64,000 bases of DNA. Origin: Nocardiopsis sp. JB363 (GTDB taxonomy: Bacteria > Actinomycetota > Actinomycetes > Streptosporangiales > Streptosporangiaceae). Location of the stretch: NCBI RefSeq assembly GCF_900143625.1, contig NZ_FRFF01000135.1, positions 141,673-205,672 of the forward strand. The letters are read 5' to 3'. Below the pieces are notes generated by a model. It was not told the DNA's origin. It did not search any database and saw only the letters and a list, made by a program, of their open reading frames with translations. Made by a program: the position numbers and the translations under genes. Position 1 is the first letter of the stretch; every line of letters begins with the position of its first letter. Below, piece by piece: positions 1-9,500 of the stretch.

Positions 1-1542
1 GATCTCGGTGAACACGTCGTGGTCGATCTCCCCCGAGCGGTACAGCGCCATCAACGCGTCCCGGCGCGCTTGGTCGATCTGGCCGAGCGCCGCGCCCCGG
101 TCCCGGGCGTCCCGCTTGATCCGGTCCAGGTCGTCCTCCTCGGTGTCGAGCAGCCTCTTCAACCGACCGATCCGCCGTGAGTACCTCTCCCGAACCACGT
201 CCGCCTTCTCGTCCTCCATGTCGCCCTCGGTGAGGAGCTCGTCGACCTTGCGCACCGCCGCGCAGTCCATCTCGTACTCGGCCCGCAGGTACTCCTTGCG
301 CCGGGTCCCCTCGTCGGTCAGTCCCAACCGGCGCAGCAACCACGGCAGTGTCGTCCCCTGCCCGACCAGCGTCACCATCACCACCACGCCGGCGACGAAG
401 ATGAGCCCGCCCCGATCCGTGAACGGGTCCCCGTCCAAGGTCGCGGGCAACGAGAGCGCGATCGCCAAGGACACCGCCCCGCGCATGCCGCTCCACCCGA
501 TCGCGACGCGCTCACGGAACGATGGAAGGTCCGATCTCAGCCGCGGTACGAGACGCCGTGGGGGGCTGATCAACAGCATCAGCAGTACGCGCAGCACGAT
601 CGCCGTCGCGGTCACCGCCAACGCCACCGACGCCAGGTACAGGAAGTCGAAGCTCTCCCGCACGCTGGTGACCACCGCGTCCAACTGCAACCCCAGGAGG
701 ACGAACAGCATCGCCTCCAACAGGGTCACCAACGTGCCCCAGATGGTCCGGCCGCTCACCCGCACCCGGGGCGGCAACAGGCCCTCCCCGTGTGTGCCCA
801 GGTAGAACCCGGCCACCACCGCCGCCAGCACCCCGGAGAAGCCCGCCATCTCCGCGGGTATGTAGGCCACGAACGGGATGACGAGCGACACCATCAGTTG
901 CGACGAGGCGTCCCGGATCCGGCCCCGGGCCCAGGCGACCGTCACGGCCACTAGCGCCCCGTAGGCCAGCCCGCCCACCACGACCTTGCCCAGCTCCAAG
1001 GCGGCGTCCCCCGGGGTGAGGGGGTGCGCCATCGCGGTGACCGCCAGACCGAACAGGGTGAGCGCCACCCCGTCGTTGATCAGGGACTCGCCCTCCAGGA
1101 TCGTCAGGACCCGGCGCGGGGTGCCCACGCGTTTGAGGATCGCCGAGGCCGCCACGGCGTCGGTCGGGGCGATCGCCGCCCCCAGAGCGATCGCCGCGGG
1201 CCATCCGGTGTCCGGCAACAGCAGGTGGATGATGGCGGCCAACCCGAACGCCGTCGCCAGGGTCATCCCCACCGACAGCACGATGATGGGCCGCAGCAGG
1301 TCGCGCATGTCCTTGGGCGAGGAGAAGAACGCCGCGTTGTAGATCAGCGGCGGCAGGAAGACCAGGAGGATGATCTCGGGGGTGATCGACAGCGAGTGCA
1401 TCCACGGGACCACACCCAGGAGCATCCCCAGCATCACCAGCACCACGGCGCCGGGCACCCGAATCCGCCCGGAGACGACCTTCCCCACGATGACCGCCAC
1501 CACCACGACCAACGTGGCGATCACGTACTCCTCCACGCGCAC
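1..1542 (-). CDS. Na+/H+ antiporter, CPA1 family (3' end outside window)
   Basis: Integral membrane cation/proton antiporter of the monovalent cation:proton antiporter-1 (NhaP-like) family, exchanging Na+ (or K+) for H+ for pH and salt homeostasis. The N-terminal half shows successive hydrophobic helices with the family signatures FLPPLIY (about residues 62-68), GAAIAPTDAVA (121-131, with the ion-site Asp) and GESLINDG (151-158). The visible C-terminus is charged and probably cytoplasmic. The reading frame is open to base 1, so the protein is truncated by the window after about 514 residues, close to the usual family length. GTG at 1542 is preferred because an AGGGGG motif (1553-1548) lies 5 nt upstream; GTG at 1536 is the alternative. 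Transport direction and ion specificity cannot be told from sequence. Confidence 0.9.
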   Translation of the reverse strand, partial: MRVEEYVIATLVVVVAVIVGKVVSGRIRVPGAVVLVMLGMLLGVVPWMHSLSITPEIILLVFLPPLIYNAAFFSSPKDMRDLLRPIIVLSVGMTLATAFGLAAIIHLLLPDTGWPAAIALGAAIAPTDAVAASAILKRVGTPRRVLTILEGESLINDGVALTLFGLAVTAMAHPLTPGDAALELGKVVVGGLAYGALVAVTVAWARGRIRDASSQLMVSLVIPFVAYIPAEMAGFSGVLAAVVAGFYLGTHGEGLLPPRVRVSGRTIWGTLVTLLEAMLFVLLGLQLDAVVTSVRESFDFLYLASVALAVTATAIVLRVLLMLLISPPRRLVPRLRSDLPSFRERVAIGWSGMRGAVSLAIALSLPATLDGDPFTDRGGLIFVAGVVVMVTLVGQGTTLPWLLRRLGLTDEGTRRKEYLRAEYEMDCAAVRKVDELLTEGDMEDEKADVVRERYSRRIGRLKRLLDTEEDDLDRIKRDARDRGAALGQIDQARRDALMALYRSGEIDHDVFTEI

Positions 1543-1607
1543 CCGGACCCCCTAACGTCGGTCGCGCACCGGACCAGCATGCAGCGGTCGGGCGGCCACG
1601 ACACGAG

Positions 1608-1638
1608 GACGCGCCGCCCGTGGACCGGGCGGCGCGTC
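1608..1638 (-). terminator. Hairpin terminator after fbiAB
   Basis: A perfect 13-bp inverted repeat (1608-1620 with 1626-1638) with a 5-nt loop lies just downstream of the fbiB stop codon. There is no long T-run, as is common for actinobacterial terminators. Confidence 0.7.
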
Positions 1639-1672
1639 GACATGTGTCAGGGGAAGCGGAAGGCGCGAGGGC

Positions 1673-2968
1673 TCAGCGCACCACGACGAAGTCGTCGGGG
1701 TCCCGGGGCGGGCGGTCCTTGGGCGGCTCGGCCGCGTACCCCACGGCCACCGATCCCATCGGACGCCAGTCGTCGGGTACCTCCAGCACCTCGCGGACCA
1801 CGTCCGCGCAGAACATGGTGGAGGAGATCCAGGCCGAACCCAGCCCCTCCATGGCCAGCCCCACCAGCAGATTCTGCACACCGGCGCCCATGGCCACCTG
1901 GAACATCGACCGTTCGGCGTCGGCGCGGCGCTCGTCCGGGTACGGGTGCGCTCCGTCCGCGACCAGGAACGGCACCACCAGGTACGGGGCCTGGCGCAGC
2001 ACGTCACCGCGCCTGGTCCGTCGGGCGATCTGTTCCTCGGTGAACCCGTCACCGCGCAGGTCGGCCACCCACGCCCGCAACATCGCGTCCAGCAGGCGCT
2101 TGCGGGTGGGGGCCGACTCCACCAGGACGAATCGCCACGGGGTCGTATGGTGCGGGGCCGGCGCGGTCACCGCGGTGGCCACGGCACGGCGTACCAGCGC
2201 CGGGTCGACCGGGTGGTCGGAGAAGGACCGCACGGTCCGTCGGGCCGGGACCACGTCCCGCGACCCGTACCGGAACAGGTCGGCGTCGGCCGGACGGATC
2301 AGTTCCACGGCGCCGGGTCCGTCCTCCCGGGTGACCAGGTCGCCCAGTCCCGACACCACCGCCACCGGGACCGCGCTGGTCTTGCCCTTGACCAGTTCGC
2401 CGGCGCCCGCGATCTCGTCGGCGACCGCGTTGATCGTGGCCTCCATGAGGTTGCCGTGGGTGTCGACCGTGCCGCGCAGGTCCTGCACCGCGCGCAGTCC
2501 CGCCACCCCGATCGCCACGTCGGTCTGTCCCACCCGCCAGGGCCGGCCGAAGGTGTCGGAGATCACCACGGCCACGCGCACGCCCAGACGTTCGGCGATC
2601 CCGGCGCGCAGGGCACGCGCGGAGACGTCGGAGTCCTCGGGCAGCAACAGCACCGTCCCGGGCTCGACGTTGGAGGCGTCCACCCCGGCGGCGGCCATCA
2701 CCAGACCCTGCCGGGTCTGCACGATCCGGGTCCGGCCCATGCGGGCCACCACCCGTTCGGTCTCGGCGTCGATGGCCTCCTCGCGGTCCATCCGCACCGC
2801 GCGCCCCTCGGCCTTGCTGACGATCTTGGACGTGACGACCAACACGTCGCCGTCGACCAAGGGTTCGTCGGAGGCCGCCAGCGCGTCGACGACCAGGGCC
2901 GCCAGGTCGTCGCCCTCGCGTACCTCGGGGATCCCGGCCAGGCCGCGTACCCGGAACGCGCCGTTCAT
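1673..2968 (-). CDS. fbiB: Coenzyme F420-0:L-glutamate ligase FbiB (CofE + nitroreductase-fold fusion)
   Basis: Adds L-glutamates to F420-0 in a GTP-dependent reaction to make polyglutamylated coenzyme F420, in the cytosol. The 431-residue protein has the actinobacterial two-domain plan. An N-terminal CofE ligase domain (about 1-230) contains VVTSKIVSKAEGR near residue 45 and SDTFGRPWR. A C-terminal FMN-binding nitroreductase-like domain (about 245-431) begins near RRTVRSFSDHPVD; in mycobacterial FbiB this domain reduces dehydro-F420-0. The start ATG at 2968 overlaps the fbiA stop by 4 bp (ATGA), implying translational coupling. fbiC and fbiD are not in this window. Confidence 0.95.
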   Translation of the reverse strand: MNGAFRVRGLAGIPEVREGDDLAALVVDALAASDEPLVDGDVLVVTSKIVSKAEGRAVRMDREEAIDAETERVVARMGRTRIVQTRQGLVMAAAGVDASNVEPGTVLLLPEDSDVSARALRAGIAERLGVRVAVVISDTFGRPWRVGQTDVAIGVAGLRAVQDLRGTVDTHGNLMEATINAVADEIAGAGELVKGKTSAVPVAVVSGLGDLVTREDGPGAVELIRPADADLFRYGSRDVVPARRTVRSFSDHPVDPALVRRAVATAVTAPAPHHTTPWRFVLVESAPTRKRLLDAMLRAWVADLRGDGFTEEQIARRTRRGDVLRQAPYLVVPFLVADGAHPYPDERRADAERSMFQVAMGAGVQNLLVGLAMEGLGSAWISSTMFCADVVREVLEVPDDWRPMGSVAVGYAAEPPKDRPPRDPDDFVVVR

Positions 2969-3948
2969 CGGACCTCGTCCCCGCGCAGTTCCAGGGCCAG
3001 GTCCAGGGCGGCGCGGGCCAGCGCCTCGGTGGTCTCCGCGTCGTTCATGTACAGCGGCCGAGAGCGGACCTCGATCCCGTCGACCTCGGTGCCGGCGTCG
3101 GCATCGTCGACCAACCAACCGTCCAGCAGGTCCGAACCCAAGTGCTCGGCGACCGCCCTGGCGCTGGTCTCCACCCCGATCGCGGTGAGGCAGGCGTCGG
3201 CCATCCCGCGTACCGGCGCACCGCCGATGATGGGGGAGACGCCCACCACGGTCTTGTCGACGAGGGCCTCGCGGATCCCGGGGACACCGAGGATGGAACC
3301 CACGCTGACCACCGGGTTGGACGGCGGCAGGAGGATCACGTCCGCGTCGGCGATGGCGCGCAGCACACCGGGGGCGGGCTTGGCGGTGTCCGCTCCCATA
3401 CCGATGATCTCCGCGGCGGGCAGTGCGGCCCGGTGCTTGATCCACCACTCCTGGAAGTGGATGGCCCGGCGTCCCTGCTCGTCCTCGACGACCACGTGCG
3501 TCTCGACCTGGTCGTCGGTCATCGGGAGCAGTCGCACCCCCGGCTTCCAGCGGTCGCACAGCGCCTCGGTGATCGCGGAGAGGGGGAAACCCGCGGCGAT
3601 CATCTGCGCCCGTACGATGTGCGTGGCGGTGTCTCGATCACCGAGCCCGAACCAGGTGGGCTTCATCCCGTAGGCGGCGAGTTCCTCCTTGACCGTGAAG
3701 GTCTCGTCGGTCCTGCCCCAGCCTTGTTCCTCGTTGATCCCACCGCCGAGGGTGTACATCACGGTGTCCAGGTCCGGACAGATCCGGAGGCCGAAGAGGG
3801 TGATGTCGTCACCGGTGTTGCCGATGACGGTGATCTCGTGGTCTGTGGCCTGGTCCGGGCCGGTCGACGCGTCCGTTCCGAGGGCGGCCTTGAGGCCGCG
3901 GAGGAAACGTGCGCCGCCGATACCGCCGGCCGGTACGACTATCCGCAT
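2965..3948 (-). CDS. fbiA: 2-phospho-L-lactate (or phosphoenolpyruvyl) transferase FbiA/CofD
   Basis: Transfers the activated 2-phospholactate or phosphoenolpyruvyl moiety from its guanylyl carrier to the deazaflavin Fo, giving (dehydro)F420-0. The 327-residue length matches the CofD family. The N-terminal nucleotide/Fo-binding loop is GGIGGARFLRGL (about residues 7-18), followed by NTGDD near residue 50 and the conserved LPPSNPVVSVGSIL segment. The reading frame stays open further upstream, but ATG at 3948 is chosen because the family starts directly with this beta-strand (MRIVVPAGG). It is the first gene of the fbiA-fbiB operon. Confidence 0.95.
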   Translation of the reverse strand: MRIVVPAGGIGGARFLRGLKAALGTDASTGPDQATDHEITVIGNTGDDITLFGLRICPDLDTVMYTLGGGINEEQGWGRTDETFTVKEELAAYGMKPTWFGLGDRDTATHIVRAQMIAAGFPLSAITEALCDRWKPGVRLLPMTDDQVETHVVVEDEQGRRAIHFQEWWIKHRAALPAAEIIGMGADTAKPAPGVLRAIADADVILLPPSNPVVSVGSILGVPGIREALVDKTVVGVSPIIGGAPVRGMADACLTAIGVETSARAVAEHLGSDLLDGWLVDDADAGTEVDGIEVRSRPLYMNDAETTEALARAALDLALELRGDEVR

Positions 3949-4199
3949 GCGCCCAAGTCTGGCAGGCTGGTGAGGTGTATGGGTCGTCTGCCCCATGGTG
4001 GGCGCGATCCATAGTGACCGATCCGGTGCAAGCGGTTTGCGAACCTTCTGGCGGCGGTCACCATCCCACCCCATCGGCTCCGCGTTCGGTGTCCCTTAAG
4101 TCCCGCCCACGCACGGTCGAGCCGATTCACCCGACAGTCCGACGATATGCCAAGCTTCCTCCGACCCGATGGCGAAGCAGCAGCAGAGGGGAACCTCTC

Positions 4200-5714
4200 T
4201 TGAAAAACGAAACACTAGAACGCCTGCGCCTGCCAGGGGCCTGGGTCCTGTTGGGGGCCGTGGGTGTCACGATGCTCTCAGGTCTCATCGATCTGATCAT
4301 CATTTCGAGCGAGATCGGCGGGAGTTTCGCCGGTGCCATGGGAGGGGCCGGTTCCTCCTTCTACGGCATCAACGTCACCCTGCTGTTGGTCGCGGCGGTG
4401 GCCCTGGTGCTGACCGGTGAGCGCACTCGTCCGAACTCCTTCCCGGTGGTCCTCACCGCGATGATCATGGTCGGTGTCGGGCTGCTCTTCTGCCTGATCG
4501 GTCTGATCAGCGGGTTCATCGACATGAACAACGGTGGTCTGGCGTTCGCCGGCTTCCTGTCCAGGGCGGCCTTCGGTGCCGTGCTCGGATTCTTCGGGTT
4601 CGCCCTGCTGAAGGCGTTCAACGACCCGAACCTGGTGCCGCGCGCGCAGCCGCAGCAGGCCCAGTACCCGCAGCAGTTCCCGCCGGCCACCGGCGCGCAG
4701 CAGGGCTTCCAGCAGCAGGGCTTCGCCCAGCAGGGTTACCCCTCGGCCGACCCGGCCCAGGCCTATGGTCAGGACCCGGCCCAGCAGGCGGCCTACGCGC
4801 AGCAGTACGGCCAGGACGCCGCTCAGCAGCAGGCCGCTTACGGCCAGGACGTCTACGGCCAGCCGCAGGACCCGGCCGCGCAGCAGCAGGCGGCCTATGG
4901 TCAGGACCCGGCCCAGCAGTACGGCACGGGCGCTCAGCAGGCCGCTTACGGCCAGGACGTCTACGGCCAGCCGCAGGACCCGGCCGCGCAGCAGCAGGCG
5001 GCCTATGGTCAGGACCCGGCCCAGCAGTACGGCACGGGCGCTCAGCAGGCCGCTTACGGCCAGGACGCCTATGGCCAGCAGTACGGGACCGGCGCCCAGC
5101 AGGCCTACGGCCAGGACGCCTACGGGCAGCAGTACGGAACCGGCGCCCAGCAGGCGTACGGGACCGGTGCTCAGCAGGCCTACGGTCAGGACGCCTACGG
5201 GCAGCAGTACGGAACCGGCGCTCAGCAGGCCGCTTACGGCCAGGACGCCTATGGCCAGCCGCAGGACCCGGCCGCGCAGCAGCAGGCCGCCTACGGCCAG
5301 CAGTACGGGACCGACTCCTACGGGCAGCAGTACAACGCCGACGCCTATGGCCAGCAGTACGGCACGGGCGCCCAGCAGGCCGCGCAGCCGGCCGAGTACG
5401 GGCAGGGCTATGACCCCTCCCAGTACGCCCCGCAGCCCTACGAGGGCCAGCCGGCCGCCGACCAGCAGGCTCAGGACGCCATCCAGAACGGTTGGTACCA
5501 GAACCAGGCCCCGGCGGGACAGGAGCCGCCCGCCGAGGGTGGAGTTGAAGGATTCTTTAACTCCGGTGAGAACAATGGTGCCGAGTCGTCGGATCCGAAC
5601 GCCGGCACCTACGGGAGCCAGTACGGATCGGGCGCCGGTTACGGCTCTGACCAGCAAGGACAGGGCGGGGCCGACAACCAACAGAACTGGTACGGCAACG
5701 ACGGTCAGCGCTGA
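4200..5714 (+). CDS. Membrane protein with long Q/Y/G-rich low-complexity C-terminal tail
   Basis: Not a named family that I recognise. The first 140 or so residues hold four predicted membrane helices. The remaining roughly 360 residues are a low-complexity tail built from variants of AYGQD, QQYGTGAQQ and YGQPQDPAAQQQ, rich in Gln, Tyr, Gly and Ala with almost no Lys/Arg and few hydrophobics, hence probably disordered and cytoplasmic or surface-exposed. The start is TTG at 4200, preceded by AGAGGGG (4185-4191) at 8 nt; no ATG/GTG in frame is as well placed. Two perfect 108-bp DNA repeats encode part of the tail. The gene stands alone between the fbiAB promoter region and whiB. By eye the tail resembles the tyrosine-rich prion-like domains of FUS-type proteins in composition only. 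Confidence 0.75.
   Translation: MKNETLERLRLPGAWVLLGAVGVTMLSGLIDLIIISSEIGGSFAGAMGGAGSSFYGINVTLLLVAAVALVLTGERTRPNSFPVVLTAMIMVGVGLLFCLIGLISGFIDMNNGGLAFAGFLSRAAFGAVLGFFGFALLKAFNDPNLVPRAQPQQAQYPQQFPPATGAQQGFQQQGFAQQGYPSADPAQAYGQDPAQQAAYAQQYGQDAAQQQAAYGQDVYGQPQDPAAQQQAAYGQDPAQQYGTGAQQAAYGQDVYGQPQDPAAQQQAAYGQDPAQQYGTGAQQAAYGQDAYGQQYGTGAQQAYGQDAYGQQYGTGAQQAYGTGAQQAYGQDAYGQQYGTGAQQAAYGQDAYGQPQDPAAQQQAAYGQQYGTDSYGQQYNADAYGQQYGTGAQQAAQPAEYGQGYDPSQYAPQPYEGQPAADQQAQDAIQNGWYQNQAPAGQEPPAEGGVEGFFNSGENNGAESSDPNAGTYGSQYGSGAGYGSDQQGQGGADNQQNWYGNDGQR
4833..5048 (+). repeat. Two perfect 108-bp tandem repeats inside the YGQ tail
   Basis: Copy 1 spans 4833-4940 and copy 2 spans 4941-5048; the two are identical base for base. 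Each encodes 36 residues. A third, partly matching unit starts at 5049 and diverges after about 18 bases. Identity at synonymous positions points to recent duplication or gene-conversion-type exchange. Confidence 0.95.
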
Positions 5715-5763
5715 TCCACCCTGGTTCGCCTCCCAGTAGCGCACCTTGGAAGGTACGTGAATG

Positions 5764-5840
5764 GCGTGGTAATCCACAGAACGGACATCGCGGGCCTGCC
5801 GTTGGAGGCTCGTTGCATGATATTCAGTGGATTACCACGC
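5764..5840. repeat. 14-bp perfect inverted repeat upstream of whiB
   Basis: Arms GCGTGGTAATCCAC (5764-5777) and its exact reverse complement (5827-5840) are separated by 49 nt. The arms are AT-richer than the surroundings. This could be two copies of an operator in opposite orientation or the stem of a long hairpin. Confidence 0.8.
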
Positions 5841-5845
5841 AGGGC

Positions 5846-5864
5846 GCTCGACCGCAGGTCGAGC
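5846..5864. terminator. Compact hairpin after the YGQ membrane protein gene
   Basis: Perfect 8-bp stem (GCTCGACC with its complement, 5846-5853 and 5857-5864) and a GCA loop, 130 bp beyond the stop at 5714. It may terminate the upstream transcript or form part of the whiB control region. Confidence 0.45.
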
Positions 5865-5874
5865 ACTCACGTGT

Positions 5875-5891
5875 AATTCCAATGTGGAATT
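5875..5891. promoter_or_regulatory. Candidate operator: AATTCCA-ATG-TGGAATT palindrome upstream of whiB
   Basis: A 7-bp perfect inverted repeat with a 3-nt centre lies 63 bp before the whiB start, in an unusually AT-rich patch. The spacing suits a dimeric regulator. No specific regulator is recognised. Confidence 0.45.
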
Positions 5892-5953
5892 TCCGCCCGA
5901 CCCGGGGGATGTAAAGGGTCGGGACATCTATTGGGGGGCTACAGGAGGTGCGC

Positions 5954-6241
5954 ATGAGCGAGGTCATCCCGCTGGCGCACGGCTCGGATGAAGATCTGGG
6001 CTGGCAGGAACGTGCCTTGTGCGCGCAGACCGACCCGGAGGCGTTCTTCCCCGAGAAGGGCGGCTCGACCAGGGAAGCCAAGAAGGTCTGTCAGTCGTGC
6101 GAGGTACGTGCGGAGTGCCTGGAATACGCGCTGGAGCATGACGAACGCTTCGGCATCTGGGGGGGACTCTCCGAGCGCGAGCGCCGAAGGCTGAAGAAAG
6201 CCGCCGGCGGAGATTTCGATTTCCTGGCGGACATGCTCTGA
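5954..6241 (+). CDS. whiB: WhiB, iron-sulfur transcription factor for sporulation
   Basis: Small Wbl-family [4Fe-4S] protein acting with WhiA and the principal sigma factor to start sporulation septation in streptomycetes. Of 95 residues, the core is nearly identical to Streptomyces WhiB as I remember it (segments LGWQERALCAQTDPE, EKGGSTREAKKVC and DERFGIWGGLSERERRR). The four cluster-ligating cysteines are C23, C46, C49 and C55; the GIWGG turn is at 67-71 and the basic DNA-binding tail follows. ATG at 5954 has AGGAGG 5 nt upstream (5943-5948); GTG at 5948 lies inside that motif and is rejected. It is monocistronic, followed by a strong terminator. An extra acidic C-terminal extension (GGDFDFLADML) goes beyond the Streptomyces protein. 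Confidence 0.95.
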   Translation: MSEVIPLAHGSDEDLGWQERALCAQTDPEAFFPEKGGSTREAKKVCQSCEVRAECLEYALEHDERFGIWGGLSERERRRLKKAAGGDFDFLADML

Positions 6242-6255
6242 GGAGCGATCGCCAT

Positions 6256-6294
6256 GGCGCGTCCGGGCCACGAGCCCGGGCGCGCCTTTCTCTT
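6256..6294 (+). terminator. whiB terminator
   Basis: 13-bp stem with one mismatch (6256-6268 with 6274-6286) and a 5-nt loop, followed by the T-rich tract TTTCTCTT. The rest of the 320-bp gap to the next gene (6295-6561) shows no clear gene or motif. Confidence 0.85.
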
Positions 6295-6561
6295 GTCGGG
6301 GCCGCTCCGGGATGTTCCCGTGGGCGGCACCCTCCATCCACCGATGACATGAATGCTCCGATATGGTCGCCCCGTCACCTCGGTCCGAATAGGCCCGTAA
6401 TGGTCGGACGTGGCGTATCGTGATGTCCCGCGTTCGCGCTCGCGAGTCGCCCGGCGCACCCACGCGCTCACCGGCCGGTCCGGCCGGTTCGGCCGTAGTA
6501 CATTCCCGGCCCCGTGCAGCACGGGCGCCGCCCCTTCTCCCGGAGAGAACCCACCACAGTC

Positions 6562-9500
6562 GTGCATGACCTGGATTCCGCCCGTCACGTCGTCACCGCT
6601 GTCATCGTGTCCCACGACGGCGCGCGCTGGCTGCCGGAGACCCTGTCCGCACTGCGTGCCCAGACCCGACCCGTCCAGCGCGTGGTGGCGGCCGACACCG
6701 GCAGCACCGATGGAAGCACCGACGTCCTCGCCGACCACCTGCCCGACGACGCGATCATCGACCTGCCCGACGACACCGGGTACGGCGACGCGATCCGGGC
6801 CGCCCTGGACCTACCGCGTTCCACCACCGGGGTACGCGGTTTCGACGACGACGCCACCGAATGGATCTGGCTGATCCACGACGACCTCACCCCGGAGAAG
6901 GACACCCTCGAACAGCTGCTGACCGCCGCGGACAACGATCCCCGCACCGCGGTCCTGGGTCCCAAGCTCCGCGACTGGTTCGACCGCAGGCTCCTGGTCG
7001 AGGCAGGGGTCACCATCGATGGGGCCGGCCGTCGCGAGACCGGCCTGGAACAGCGTGAGTTCGACCATGGTCAACACGACGGCACCCGCCAGGTGCTGGC
7101 CGTCTCCAGCGCGGGCATGCTGGTCCGCCGCGACGTCTGGGAGCGCCTCGGCGGGTTCGACCCGGCGCTACCCCTGTTCCGCGACGACATCGACTTCTGC
7201 TGGCGTGTGGGCGGCGCCGGGCTACGGGTCCGCCTGGTCACCGAGGCCGTCGCCTACCACGCCGAGGCCTCGTCCCGCCGTCGTAGGCGCATCACGGCCA
7301 CCCGCAACCATCCCCGCCGGGTCGACCGCAGGCACGCGGTGTTCGTGCTGCTCGCCAACCTGCCCGTCGGCGGCATGGTGTTCGCCCTGCTGCGCAACTC
7401 GGTGGCCTCACTGCTGCGCGTGCTGCTGTACCTGCTCATCAAGCAGCCGGCGAACGCACTGGACGAGGCGGCCGCGATCACCTTGGTCTACGGCAGGCCG
7501 TTCCGGCTGGTCAAGGCCCGGTACCGGCGCCGGCGCGACCGTCGGCGCACCTACAGCGCGATCCGCCCCTTCCTCGCCCGTGGCGTGGCCGCCCGGCAGT
7601 TCGCCGACGCGCTCACCGGAGTCCTCACCGGCGAACCCATCACCAACACCGCCGGCCGGCACCAGGCCGTGACCACTCCACCCGGTGAGGAAGAGGACGG
7701 GGTGGCCGACGACTCCACCTCGTTCCTGCGACGGGTGATCCTGCAACCCGGTCCCATGCTGGTCATCGGGTTGACCGTGGTCACGATCATCGCCGAACGC
7801 TCGCTCTTCTTCGGCACCCTGCTCGCCGGCGGCGCGCTGCCGGCGGTGGCGGGCAACGCCGCCGACCTGTGGAACCTGTACCTGTCCGGGCACCCCGACA
7901 GCGGTGTGGGCGTCGACGGCCCGGTCCCGCCCTACGTGGGTTTCCTGGCGCTGTTGTCCACCCTCACCCTGGGGCAGCCCTGGGTCGCCGTCATGGTGAT
8001 CCTGCTGGGATGCGTGCCCCTGGCCGGTCTGACCGCCTACCTGCTCGCCCGGGAGGTGCTGGGCTACCGTCCGGCCCGCCTGTGGATGGCCGGCGCCTAC
8101 GCGCTGCTGCCGATGGCCACCGGCGCGGTCGCCCAGGGCCGCCTGGGGACCGCCCTGGTGCACGCCCTCCTGCCGGTGCTCGGGCTGTTGCTGGTCCGGC
8201 TCGTGTCCATGCCGCCCAAGTCGTCCCGGCGGGCCGCCTGGGGGCTCGGTCTGACCCTGACCGTGGCCACCGCCTTCGTTCCACTCGTATGGCTCCTGTG
8301 TCTGGTCACCGGTGTGCTCGTCGCAGTGGCCTTCGGTCACCTGGGCCGCCGCGTCTACGTCAGCATCGGCATCGGTCTGGGTGTGCCGTTGGTGCTGCTC
8401 ATGCCGTGGTCCCTCGAACTGCTGCTGCATCCGAGCCTGTGGCTGCTGGAGTCGGGGCTGCACCGGCCCGAGCTGTCCGATCCCGGGGCCACCCCCGTCG
8501 AACTGCTCATGCTGTCCCCGGGCGGCCCCGGCACCCCGCCGTACTGGGTCACCGCCGGGTTCATCGCGGCGGCGCTGTGCTCACTGCTGCTGCTCCGCAA
8601 CCGGATGATCGTGGCGGCGGGCTGGTCGCTCGCCCTGTTCGGTCTGCTCATCGCGATCCTCACCAGTCGGATCGTGATCGAGCCCTACTTCGGTGGCCCC
8701 CCGGCCCAGGTCTGGCCCGGGGTCGCGCTCGCCTTCGCCGCCACCGCCGTGCTGCTCACGGCGGCCACGGCGGCCCGAGCCTTCGGCAACATGATCAAGG
8801 GAGGAGGGCTCAAGCGGTACTTCGCCTTGGGCGTGGCCACCCTCGCCCTGGCCACCCCGCTCACCGCGGCCGGCCTGTGGATGTGGGAGGGGGTCGACGG
8901 ACCCCTCACCGCGGACGCCACCCCTGCCGTCCCCGGCGCCCTGATCAGCGTCAGCGGTGACGGAACCCAACCTCGCACACTCATCGTCACCCCCACCGGG
9001 GACGGCGATTTCGACTACGTGGTGGCGCGAGGCCGTGAACCCCACCTGGGCGAGGAACGGCTCGTGCCCGAACCGGAGACCCGCGCCGTCATGGATCGGG
9101 CGGTGGCCGAACTCGCCGCCGGCCAGGGTGACCAGCTGGTCGCCCTGCTCGATCACGGCATCCAGTACGTGCTCTACCCACGGCCCGAACTGGGCGGCCC
9201 CGCGGACGCCACCATGGTCGACATCCTCGACGGCACCCCCGGCCTGGGCCGGCAATCGCTCTCCCACCACTACGGTCTCTGGCGGATCGCCGAACCCGCC
9301 GGTGCGCTGCGCGTGGTCTCCGAGGACGGAGTGACCGCCGAGGCGCTCACGGTGGACGGTGCCGCCGACGACCTCAGCGCCGAGATCGACGAAGGGCACA
9401 CCGGTCGGCGTCTGGCCCTGGCCGAAACCGCCGCCGAAGGCTGGAAGGCCAGCCTCGACGGTGTCGAGCTCAGCCCGGTGAACACAGAGAACGGCACCCA

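Noticed and set aside
4278..5777. 499-residue minus-strand frame over the YGQ gene
   Set aside because: It is the complement of the repeat tail; the Val/Leu/Gly-only composition is a by-product of the CAG/TAC/GGC-rich repeats.
5862..5876. BldD box upstream of whiB
   Set aside because: The CACGTG-containing stretch lacks the spacing of the BldD pseudo-palindrome.
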